This document shows positions 36,092 to 43,309 of a DNA stretch of 64,000 nucleotides, in pieces (the first letter of the stretch is position 1; each line of letters opens with the position of its first letter). Source of the stretch: Lactiplantibacillus modestisalitolerans (GTDB lineage: Bacteria > Bacillota > Bacilli > Lactobacillales > Lactobacillaceae). The notes beneath the pieces were generated by a model, which saw only the letters and a list, made by a program, of their open reading frames with translations, was not told the origin of the DNA and made no database searches. The translations under genes and the position numbers were made by a program. The stretch lies in contig NZ_BJEA01000013.1 in the NCBI RefSeq assembly GCF_005405425.1, positions 50,043 through 114,042 on the forward strand. Direction: 5' to 3'.

Positions 36092-36988
36092 TTGAGTAAA
36101 AGAAAACAGCGCGGCGCCCGCTGGGGACTATTAACGTTCGTTTTAGCGGTCGCCGTTATTTTAATTGGTGCGGGCGGTAGTCAACGTCGACTTAGCCGGG
36201 TGACGAGTCAGCTGACGGAGCAACCCGTTCGCCGGCTAAGCCCAAACTATCACCAGACGCAAACGGCAACCATTTTTCTGCACGGCTATAATGGGGGCGC
36301 CTATTCGACAAATTATTTGATTCGGCGGGCGCAACGCGCTGGAGCAGCGCAGAAGGCGTTAGTGGTGCACGTTTATAAAAATGGCGTGATGGCGTTTCGG
36401 GGGTATTGGCACCGGGCGATTAAAAATCCGATGATTCAGATTGTCTTTGAAGATAACCACGCGTCGCAGGCGAAGCAGGTGGATTGGTTACACCAAGTAC
36501 TGGTGCAGTTAAAACAGCGTTATGGGGTTAAGCGCTATAACGCGGTTGGGCACTCGTTGGGCGCCAATGATATTGTGAACCAGGCGTTGAAGTATGGTCA
36601 GGATCGGCGGGTGCCGGAGTTAAGCAAAATAGTGACGATTGCCGGACCGTTTGATGGCTTGACGGGCTTTTTAGGCGCGGAGAAGACGGCGACGGTTAGA
36701 CAGTTGGCGGCGAAGCCGGTGCGGTTCACGCGGCATTTTGCGACGGCGCTGAAGTACCGCAAAAATTTCCCGCAGCACGTGCAGTTGTTGAACGTGGTGG
36801 GGGATACGAACAATGGGTATAACAACGATGGCTTTGTGGGCGTGGCGTCGGCGCGGTCGGTTAAGTACTTGTTGCGAGGGAAATTGGCAAGCTATCAGGA
36901 GAAGTTCTACCAGGGGGCGGGGGCGGCGCACTGTGCGTTGAACCAGAACCCGAGAGTAGCAAAGGGAATGGTGAGGTTTTTGTGGTAG
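36092..36988 (+). CDS. DUF915 alpha/beta hydrolase, membrane-anchored
   Basis: A 298-aa protein with a TTG start (MSKRKQRG...). Residues 11-28 form a signal anchor. The DUF915 lipase-like fold shows TIFLHGYNGGAYSTNYLIRR, the nucleophile elbow VGHSLGAND (Ser about 154), VVGDTNNGYNNDGFVG and a terminal His in GAAHCALNQNP. Extracellular hydrolase of unknown substrate. The final 328 nt hold 125 G and 63 C, against 80 and 68 in the first 269 nt. TAG stop directly at a family B element. Confidence 0.85.
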   Translation: MSKRKQRGARWGLLTFVLAVAVILIGAGGSQRRLSRVTSQLTEQPVRRLSPNYHQTQTATIFLHGYNGGAYSTNYLIRRAQRAGAAQKALVVHVYKNGVMAFRGYWHRAIKNPMIQIVFEDNHASQAKQVDWLHQVLVQLKQRYGVKRYNAVGHSLGANDIVNQALKYGQDRRVPELSKIVTIAGPFDGLTGFLGAEKTATVRQLAAKPVRFTRHFATALKYRKNFPQHVQLLNVVGDTNNGYNNDGFVGVASARSVKYLLRGKLASYQEKFYQGAGAAHCALNQNPRVAKGMVRFLW

Positions 36989-37191
36989 AGTGTGAGGCCG
37001 AGCGGGCTGACACTGAGCATTGCCTAGCTAACTAGTTATTGCGGTTTTGGCAATGGCTAGTTAGCGTAGCAAGCGCAGGTGTCAGCTCGGCCGAACACGT
37101 TTCGGCTATATAGCCAAGAAGCGTCGCGGTTTTTGCGATGGCGGCTTAGCGTAGCAAGCGCAGATGCCAGTCTGGCCGAACACGTTTCGGC
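36987..37191 (+). repeat. Family B 3'-UTR element, copy B4
   Basis: Full unit 36987-37110: GGCCGAGC/GCTCGGCC, TGACAC/GTGTCA, TTGC-CTA-GCTAACTAG with CTAGTTAGC-GTA-GCAA, apical ATTGC/GCAAT, ending ACACGTTTCGGCTATA. A partial second unit with a different apical hairpin (GCGTCGC/GCGATGGC) ends at 37191. Confidence 0.82.
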
Positions 37192-37249
37192 AATTAAGTT
37201 TGAATAGGGAGCCTTCCCACAAAAATTAAAAAAAGATTAAAACAATGAC

Positions 37250-37278
37250 TTGACGATTAAAACTATCGGTGATATTCT
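37250..37278 (+). promoter_or_regulatory. Promoter of T-box/nhaC transcript
   Basis: TTGACG (37250-37255), 17-bp spacer, TATTCT (37273-37278). Confidence 0.65.
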
Positions 37279-37284
37279 TAGTCA

Positions 37285-37540
37285 CAAGTTAATAAACGAG
37301 CGTTTAACGCTACATCAAGTAGTTGCAGTTCTGGGTGTCAGGAAGTCGGTGGTTGCTGCGAACCGATCAGGAGCTGTGGATGAAATACGGTAGCCGAGTT
37401 TCGATGAACGGAATAACTAGAACCGTTACCTTCTAGTGAGTGGGCGTCCTAATCAAGTTAGGGGGTCAACATGGGTGGTACCGCGACTAGTCTAATCGTC
37501 CCTGTTGTTCGTAATGAACAATGGGGGCGATTTTTTTATT
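37285..37540 (+). ncRNA. T-box leader, probably tyrosine-specific
   Basis: The conserved T-box GGGTGGTACCGCG is at 37473-37485, followed by a terminator (AATCGTCCC.. / ..GGGGGCGATT, T7) near 37494-37538. In stem I, GCTAC (about 37310) pairs with GTAGC (about 37390) and GCAGTTC with GAGCTGT; the loop between holds GGATGAAATACG, where TAC (37386-37388) is the likely specifier for tRNA-Tyr. A one-base shift would read ATA (Ile). Uncharged tRNA should allow read-through into the transporter. Confidence 0.88.
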
Positions 37541-37564
37541 CTAAGGTAAAGAGGATGATTAGTG

Positions 37565-37603
37565 ATGGAAACGAAACGTTGTGGTGGTTTGGCTCGATAT
37601 TGA
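37565..37603 (+). CDS. Possible 12-aa leader peptide between T-box and transporter
   Basis: AAGAGG (37549-37554) is followed 10 nt later by ATG and a short frame METKRCGGLARY. The last sense codon is a Tyr codon, which is suggestive beside a Tyr T-box, but a frame this short may be chance. Confidence 0.2.
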   Translation: METKRCGGLARY

Positions 37604-37656
37604 GGCCGTGTTAGTTGGTGATGTTGTAGAACGGACTCAAGAGGAGCGAAGCAGAT

Positions 37657-39090
37657 ATGAAAAAGACAATGACAACCCCGAACGTTAGTACCGGGGAAGC
37701 GGTAATCGTACTTTTAGTTGTATTAGGAATTATGAGTTTAGGCGTGATTGGTTTTGGACTGTCGCCACAAGTCCCCGTCCTATTGGCAATGGGGGTCGTA
37801 ACGGCCTGGGCGATGTTGCGGGGCTTTCCGTGGTCTGCGGTGAACGCTGGGATCAAGGAAGGGATTGATAAAGGAATCGTACCAATTTTTATCTTCATTC
37901 TAATTGGGGCGATGATTTCAACTTGGATCGCCGCTGGGACGATTCCAACCTTGATGGTCATTGGTTTTAAATTGATCAACATTCAGTGGTTCCTGCCATC
38001 CGTCTTTATCGTTTGTACGTTAGTCGGAACGGCCGTTGGGAGCGCCTTTACGGTTACTTCAACCGTTGGGATTGCCTTCTTCGGGATGGGCGTGACGATG
38101 AATTTAAATCCCGCGTTAGTTGCCGGTGCCATTATTAGTGGGGGCGTTTTTGGTGATAAGTTGTCCCCGTTGTCGGAAACGAACAACTTGGCGTCAGCCG
38201 TGGTTGATACCGACTTGTTCGCGCATATCAAGCACATTATGTGGAGTACCGTTCCCGCTGGCTTAATTACGTTGGGCTTGTTCACTGTTTTAGGTCACGG
38301 TGATAGTGGAACTAGCTTAGCTAAAATTAATCAAACGGTCGCCGTCTTAAACGCCAACTTTAGTGTTTCGGCACTGTCATTGCTACCGATTGTCTTGGTG
38401 TTCGTTTGCGCGGGCTTCAAGATGCCGGCCATTCCCACCATGTTACTCAACATTTTTGTTTCGGCCGGATTGATTTTGTTTGAAAATCCTAAAATTACGA
38501 TGACCAAGTTAACCGCCATCATTAACAGTGGTTTTGTTTCTAAGACTGGTAATAACAGTGTTGATACGTTGCTTTCACGGGGCGGCATCGTTAGCATGAT
38601 GAGCATGGTGGCGTTAATTGTTGTGACCCTATCACTTGGTGGATTGCTCGTGAAATTTGGGTTGATCAATAAGGTCATGACGCCCGTTGCTAAGCACCTT
38701 AACAGTGACGGTAAGTTGATTTTAGCCGGGGTGCTAACTTGCATCGGCGTGAACGTTTTCGTCGGCGAGCAGTTCCTATCAATCATTCTTCCTGGGCGCG
38801 CTTTCCGGAAGGCTTTTAACGATGGGGGCTTAGCGGGTCAAGCCCTTGGGCGGGTCCTAGAAGATGGCGGGACCGTCATTAACTACCTCGTTCCATGGGG
38901 CGTTGGTGGGGTCTTCTTGGCCACCACGTTGGGCGTTCCGACGGTGGACTACTTACCATTTACGTTCTTCAGCTTACTTTGCCCGGTCATCTCCGTAATT
39001 AGTGGGTTCGTTGGCTTTGGGATTAGTCACGTTGGTCAAACTAGTTCGGCGGATACTAAATCAGCCGTTCAAGCGGCGCAAACGAATTAA
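37657..39090 (+). CDS. NhaC-family antiporter-like transporter, probable tyrosine transporter
   Basis: A 477-aa, 12-helix protein of the NhaC ion-transporter family: GAMISTWIAAGTIPTLMVIG, GAIISGGVFGDKLSPLSETN and a late VGGVFLATTLGVP. NhaC members under tyrosine T-boxes (YheL type) are thought to carry tyrosine rather than only Na+/H+, and members accompany tyrosine decarboxylase loci in lactic bacteria. GAGGAG precedes the ATG. Regulation by the upstream T-box is the main evidence for an amino-acid role. Confidence 0.85.
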   Translation: MKKTMTTPNVSTGEAVIVLLVVLGIMSLGVIGFGLSPQVPVLLAMGVVTAWAMLRGFPWSAVNAGIKEGIDKGIVPIFIFILIGAMISTWIAAGTIPTLMVIGFKLINIQWFLPSVFIVCTLVGTAVGSAFTVTSTVGIAFFGMGVTMNLNPALVAGAIISGGVFGDKLSPLSETNNLASAVVDTDLFAHIKHIMWSTVPAGLITLGLFTVLGHGDSGTSLAKINQTVAVLNANFSVSALSLLPIVLVFVCAGFKMPAIPTMLLNIFVSAGLILFENPKITMTKLTAIINSGFVSKTGNNSVDTLLSRGGIVSMMSMVALIVVTLSLGGLLVKFGLINKVMTPVAKHLNSDGKLILAGVLTCIGVNVFVGEQFLSIILPGRAFRKAFNDGGLAGQALGRVLEDGGTVINYLVPWGVGGVFLATTLGVPTVDYLPFTFFSLLCPVISVISGFVGFGISHVGQTSSADTKSAVQAAQTN

Positions 39091-39111
39091 AATTTAAGAG
39101 AAGGGCCAAGT

Positions 39112-39193
39112 ACGTTGCGGCTCGGAGACACTAAAGGCGGCTGTGATTTTCACAGTCGCCTTTAGTGTCTTCAAATGTTAATAGCCGCAACGT
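39112..39193. terminator. Nested hairpins between nhaC and sirtuin gene
   Basis: Outer perfect 11-bp helix ACGTTGCGGCT (39112-39122) / AGCCGCAACGT (39183-39193). The inner helix at 39126-39170 pairs AGACACTAAAGGCG with CGCCTTTAGTGTCT around GCTGTG/CACAGT. It serves as a convergent terminator, although T-runs are weak. Confidence 0.6.
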
Positions 39194-39240
39194 GCGTCCA
39201 AAATTAACTGGCTCCGCTTAACCGACTTTTGACACACGCT
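39173..39240 (-). repeat. Family C 3'-UTR element, copy C2
   Basis: On the minus strand it begins GCGTGTGTCAAAAGTCGG, 8 nt after the sirtuin stop, contains AAGCGGAGCCAG, and ends GACGCACGTTGCGGCTATTAACATTT. It matches copy C1 at both conserved blocks and pairs GTGTGTC-AAAA with TTTTGGACGCAC. Confidence 0.65.
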
Positions 39241-39247
39241 TTTTAGA

Positions 39248-40228
39248 CTACTTATTTAATTGAGCCCGGACGTCCTTTAAAACTTTTAGAATATCGCCCT
39301 TAATAGCGGTCCCCTTGTTTTCAATTTGTTCGGGCAGAAATTGGAAATCGCGGTTGACCATCACGTCGTAAGCACCAGGTAAGCTGTTGGTTAGTGCCCA
39401 GAATGGTTCCTGGATAAACATTGGTGTCAACCGACCCACGCCGAGTTCAATGAATAGTAGGTGTTGGTCGTGCAAGTGCTGTTCCAAGTCGGAACTGATT
39501 TTTTGATACTGTTCTTGGTAACGAGTCCCCTCTAAAAAGTTCCCGTAACCGCGAACCCATGGGAACGCCTCAGCGCCACAGTGGGGGCAGCGGGGAATTA
39601 GGTCATCAGGAAGCACGGTGGTATCGTTTGCTTCCAAGTAGTCGTACATTTGATCAATGGCCTGAGTCGCATCCCATACGTCGTCGGTACATTGTTGGCT
39701 ACATTGGAAGAACCGGTGGTCCCCTTGAATTTGGGCCACCTTGGTTTCGGGAAAGGCCTTGATGGCTTGGGTATCCTGATTAGTTGTTAAGATGAAGTAG
39801 TCTTTATCGGCGAGGATGGCTTTTAAGTCGGCGTATGGTTCACGCACCGCGGCGTGCAGGGTCGTGTGCAAAAAGGTGGCGAGGTAGCCCCAGAATTCAC
39901 CGCGGCTTGTCCACTGGTGTTGCATCCCCGCGAAGGCGCCCTTAAAATGGTAGCGGTCATAGAACCGTTTAAAAGCTTGTTGGTACGACGGTGAATCGGT
40001 GTAGTAAAAATCACCCCCGCCAGCGGCTGAAAGTCCAGAGGCGCCGCCCACGATGATATGATCGGCATCGCGGACCTTTTCGGCAAAGGTTGCGATTTGT
40101 TGGTCGTAGGGCTGCGCGGGGTTAGCAGAAAGCTTGATGGCGGTACCGCCGTTAGCGTAAACCCCGTAATATTGTGAGTAGTTGAGTTGGGTCTTCATGA
40201 CGAGTTGTTCGTAAAGCGTTTGATCCAT
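39248..40228 (-). CDS. Class M sirtuin (SirTM-like protein ADP-ribosyltransferase)
   Basis: A 326-aa Sir2-fold protein. NAD site VGGASGLSAAGGGDF; TTNQD supplies Asn150 and Asp152; the usual catalytic His is Gln (VAQIQGDHRFF), and the zinc cysteines are CSQQC (176, 180) and CPHC (214, 217). This Gln replacement marks SirTM proteins, which ADP-ribosylate lipoyl-carrier GcvH-L in other Firmicutes, reversed by a macrodomain. No GcvH-L or LplA gene is adjacent. It lies 3 nt after the sister gene at 40232, as an operon. Confidence 0.85.
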   Translation of the reverse strand: MDQTLYEQLVMKTQLNYSQYYGVYANGGTAIKLSANPAQPYDQQIATFAEKVRDADHIIVGGASGLSAAGGGDFYYTDSPSYQQAFKRFYDRYHFKGAFAGMQHQWTSRGEFWGYLATFLHTTLHAAVREPYADLKAILADKDYFILTTNQDTQAIKAFPETKVAQIQGDHRFFQCSQQCTDDVWDATQAIDQMYDYLEANDTTVLPDDLIPRCPHCGAEAFPWVRGYGNFLEGTRYQEQYQKISSDLEQHLHDQHLLFIELGVGRLTPMFIQEPFWALTNSLPGAYDVMVNRDFQFLPEQIENKGTAIKGDILKVLKDVRAQLNK

Positions 40229-40231
40229 TTT

Positions 40232-40912
40232 TTAAGACTCCTTTGTAAGTTGAGCTAGTGTTTGCGTTAGGTCACCAGGCAGGGTCAGGGTGCGGTCCTG
40301 AATAGCGGGTAAAACGTTGATTTCATTTGCTAAATTAAGGGTGACGTACTGCCACTGCGGGTGCGTGTTGATGAGTTGCATTAGCGGCAATTTAATTAGT
40401 CGGTTGGCGGCCCCGATGCCGAGTTCCAGTTGAACTAAGTGATGGTGGGCGTGGCGCTGCGTGAAGTCCTGAAAGCGTCGTTGCTGGGCCTGCCAAGCCG
40501 GAGACTGCATCTGGAGATCAAAAAAGTTTCCTTCGATTTCCCAAATGCGCTGCGCATCAAAATCATTTTGTTGAAAATGTTGATCGGCGTTGGAGGTCAG
40601 GACAAAGTAGTCCTTGGTACTAATTAATTGCCGAATTTGTTGGAACTGAGCTGCGCCGGGATAGTCGTCAATCAGGTAGCGGTGGAGCTGCCGAGTAAAT
40701 GCTTGGCGGGCCGCTGGTGGGAGCGGTAGCTGGGCACCTTGTAAGATGCTCGTAAAGCCGTATTGATCGGCGAGGGGACCGAGGTACTGTTGAAACGCGT
40801 GATTGTTAGTGAAGATATTAACCCCTTCGCTAATGGACAGGCCGTTGCTGGCACTAACGAGAATGGCGTCTGCGTTGGCCAGTGCGGCTTGGGCTTCCGT
40901 TAAGGTTGACAT
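40232..40912 (-). CDS. Degenerate Sir2-like protein
   Basis: A 226-aa relative of the downstream sirtuin: SASNGLSISEGVNIF aligns with the NAD loop, FVLTSNADQHFQQ with TTNQD, and IWEIEGNFFDL with the Gln/His position (Glu here). The zinc-binding cysteines are absent, so it is about 100 residues shorter and probably catalytically altered or regulatory. Likely the first gene of a two-gene operon. It starts near a GGAGATGATTTAAGC ribosome site. Confidence 0.75.
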   Translation of the reverse strand: MSTLTEAQAALANADAILVSASNGLSISEGVNIFTNNHAFQQYLGPLADQYGFTSILQGAQLPLPPAARQAFTRQLHRYLIDDYPGAAQFQQIRQLISTKDYFVLTSNADQHFQQNDFDAQRIWEIEGNFFDLQMQSPAWQAQQRRFQDFTQRHAHHHLVQLELGIGAANRLIKLPLMQLINTHPQWQYVTLNLANEINVLPAIQDRTLTLPGDLTQTLAQLTKES

Positions 40913-41154
40913 GCTTAAATCATCTCCTGAACATCATGTTTATTTATGGACAACGTGTCATTGACTTGATGGGGAATAGGATAGTTCAGCTGGCGTTGAA
41001 AGAAAAGTACAGTTTGGCGGAACCCGTCTACTTCTGGACAGAATTAAAAAAGTGTCCGGCTTTTCTCGTTAGAATAGGTTCGCATTATTTGAAATGGCCT
41101 GTATAATGAGAAACCAAGCGACGGTATCCTCAAAGTTAGGAGTGGATGTTAGCG

Positions 41155-41742
41155 ATGGAAAAAGCTAAGCGCAAAATTGATCGGCGAACGCTGTACACGT
41201 TAAACGTGATTAAAGACGCCTTTATTAGCTTAATTAAGCAGGAAGGCTATGATCAAATTACCGTGACGGAGCTTTGCCGCGAAGCGGAAATTACCCGCTC
41301 GACCTTTTATTTACACTATGATAATCTGAGTAACGTTTTAAACGCGGTCCTCGATGATGCGCTGATGTTCAATACGCAGCCGGGACGGCTACCGACGGAT
41401 GATAGTCCCATATCGGTGGACTATTTAAAGGAGAATGAGTCGCAATTAGCTGCGTGTCAGCGGGTGGCGGATTCGGAAAAGTATCACGACTTATTAATGG
41501 ATCCCACTTTAAGTGACTACATTGTGGGGCGGATTATTACCCACGAGCACGACCGAATGGTGCCAGCGATTCAAAAACGAACTGGCTTGCCGATTCAAGA
41601 CGCAGAGAAGATTTTTATTTATACCGTGCATGGTTCGTTTGCCATTAACAAAATGAATAAATTTATTAAAAACGAAACTTGGTATCACGATTTACAAATT
41701 TTGAACCGGTTTATTCAGGGTGGTTACCGGTCATTAGAATAG
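41155..41742 (+). CDS. TetR/AcrR-family regulator (DhaS-like)
   Basis: A 195-aa protein. HTH region YTLNVIKDAFISLIKQEGYD, then QITVTELCREAEITRSTFYL and HYDNL, matching the DhaS/YdgC-like group with a C-terminal TetR_C_33-like helical domain. The start at 41155 is 9 nt after GGAGTGG; the ATG at 41146 is too close to the ribosome site. Divergent from the sirtuin operon, so it may regulate it; no clear operator was found. Confidence 0.78.
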   Translation: MEKAKRKIDRRTLYTLNVIKDAFISLIKQEGYDQITVTELCREAEITRSTFYLHYDNLSNVLNAVLDDALMFNTQPGRLPTDDSPISVDYLKENESQLAACQRVADSEKYHDLLMDPTLSDYIVGRIITHEHDRMVPAIQKRTGLPIQDAEKIFIYTVHGSFAINKMNKFIKNETWYHDLQILNRFIQGGYRSLE

Positions 41743-41749
41743 TCAAAAA

Positions 41750-41786
41750 AACGAAGCTACGGCACGCGCCACGGCTTCGCTTTTTC
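41750..41786 (+). terminator. Terminator of TetR gene
   Basis: CGAAGC.. / ..GCTTCG hairpin with a GC-rich loop followed by TTTTT. Confidence 0.7.
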
Positions 41787-41840
41787 TACGATGAGTTCAA
41801 CTTAGATTGTGAAAGCTTGAGTTGGTAAAAACCGCATTTA

Positions 41841-42941
41841 TTACGGTTGCTTCGGTCGAATAAAATCCTGAAAGTCAGTGAAAATGGGATGACTCAAATT
41901 AATGCCCTTAGCCTTGGCAATGTACCAAGCTAGCACTTGAAACGGAATCACAGCGAGCAGTGGCGCTTTGTACGGGTCGTCGACTGCGAGCAATTGGAGC
42001 GTTTGACCATCGTTAATTGCGGGTGCTTCACCGGTCAAACTAATGGTGTAAACGTGGGGCGTTAACCGGCTTTCATAGGCCTTAACGGCTTGGAGCTGTT
42101 GGGCGTTAACGTCACTGGCGGGTAGTTCCACGTAGAACTGGCAGTGATTTTCGTGCGCACCAAGGTAACCGCCGTGGGTAAAGTTAACTAGCGGATAGCC
42201 GTGGGTTGGTACCCGGACAATCTCGGTGAACTTGGTTTCAAACTCCGCCAGAGTCCCGGTCAGAATGGTTGAGCCGATCGCGGTAAATTCCGGGGCGTTC
42301 GCAAAGTCGATCGTAAATTTGCGGTAGAAGTCGTTGGCCTTTTGAATGGTCCGGTTCATGTTTTCAATTAACAGGCTAAATTCATCCAACTCTTGGTTGG
42401 CGGTGAGTGAACTGATTAGTTGTCGGTCCATCGCCGCGTGGACGCTTAGGAGCATCAGTGTCAGAACAATGGCTTGATAGCTAAGCGTAATGTAGGGGAC
42501 CGTTTCTTGACCAGTCAGCAGGTCGCAGGTCGCGTCACTCGCAACGGCGAGCGGGCTACTAGCATCCGCGGTGAGGGCAATCGTGTAGGCGTCACTGGCC
42601 GCGTGGGCTTTTTTAACGGCGGCCTGAATGACGGCATCCTGACCAGAAATCGAGATACCGATAATGACGTCAACGAGCGGGCTCGGGGTGCCGTAATGGA
42701 GAAACTGGGCCGCATTGTAGACGTCAACCTGCACGTCAGCCGTTTTCTGCATGTAAAGGCTAGCGGTGGTGGCGGCGTTAAGGCTGGAAGCAGTCGTTAA
42801 AATGACCCAATGTTGGTGGTCATTAGGAATCGCCTTGGTTGCGGTGGCAATTTGATCCGGGTAAGTCGCTAAAATTTGGCCGAGCACACTTTGCTCACGG
42901 CGGATGTAGGACAACATGGTGGGGTTATTCATCATCATCAA
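41841..42941 (-). CDS. SIS-domain sugar isomerase/deglycase-like protein
   Basis: A 366-aa protein with tandem SIS domains like the GlmS isomerase half or FrlB: N-terminal SYIRREQSVL, then VILTTASSLNAATTASLYMQ, IIGISISGQDAV and a C-terminal VDDPYKAPLLAVIPFQVLAW followed by LAWYIAKAKGINLSHP. It probably acts on a phosphorylated amino sugar or glycated amino acid. TTG ATG ATG ATG lies 9-12 nt after AGGAG, so the exact start is uncertain. No PTS or kinase gene is nearby. Confidence 0.8.
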   Translation of the reverse strand: MMMMNNPTMLSYIRREQSVLGQILATYPDQIATATKAIPNDHQHWVILTTASSLNAATTASLYMQKTADVQVDVYNAAQFLHYGTPSPLVDVIIGISISGQDAVIQAAVKKAHAASDAYTIALTADASSPLAVASDATCDLLTGQETVPYITLSYQAIVLTLMLLSVHAAMDRQLISSLTANQELDEFSLLIENMNRTIQKANDFYRKFTIDFANAPEFTAIGSTILTGTLAEFETKFTEIVRVPTHGYPLVNFTHGGYLGAHENHCQFYVELPASDVNAQQLQAVKAYESRLTPHVYTISLTGEAPAINDGQTLQLLAVDDPYKAPLLAVIPFQVLAWYIAKAKGINLSHPIFTDFQDFIRPKQP

Positions 42942-43041
42942 AAAAATCAGCTCCTATATTCAAAGTCAATCGTTTGAAATAACTGTTTTAATTTTAACCT
43001 AACTAACTGTTAATGATAACGCTTAATTTAAAAATGGGTCC

Positions 43042-43084
43042 AAAAAGCGTCCACCTTCAGTATGACTGAAAATGGACGTTTTTT
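43042..43084. terminator. Bidirectional terminator
   Basis: AAAAAGCGTCCA.. / ..TGGACGTTTTTT stem with inner TTCAGT/ACTGAA. Confidence 0.75.
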
Positions 43085-43111
43085 GGATGGTTAACGGTTG
43101 CGGTTAACGAC

Positions 43112-43285
43112 CTATTTTTTACGCCGTTCACGGTACCAAGTTAATGGAAACGTTACGAGCATGTAAAGGAAGTCGACGGCAATCGCTTCTTTTAATGAAA
43201 CTTTTAGGAGAACGACGGACACGAAGGTCAGCACGACGATAAACGTCAGTGCGGCTTGCGACCAGCGTAAAACCCAATCAGGCAT
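43112..43285 (-). CDS. Small 57-aa membrane protein
   Basis: MPDWVLRWSQAALTFIVVLT..., two hydrophobic segments (about 10-28 and 33-48) and a basic tail YRERRKK. The ATG at 43285 follows AAGGATGTG. It starts 24 nt after the metal ATPase stop on the same strand and ends at the terminator, so it is probably the second gene of that operon. Function unknown; perhaps an accessory subunit. Confidence 0.68.
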   Translation of the reverse strand: MPDWVLRWSQAALTFIVVLTFVSVVLLKVSLKEAIAVDFLYMLVTFPLTWYRERRKK

Positions 43286-43309
43286 GTTGTCACATCCTTC
43301 GTTTGAAAT

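Noticed and set aside
37657..39090. Simple Na+/H+ antiporter call for the NhaC-like gene
   Set aside because: The T-box leader implies amino-acid-linked regulation, so a pure sodium role is less likely, although the family name is kept.
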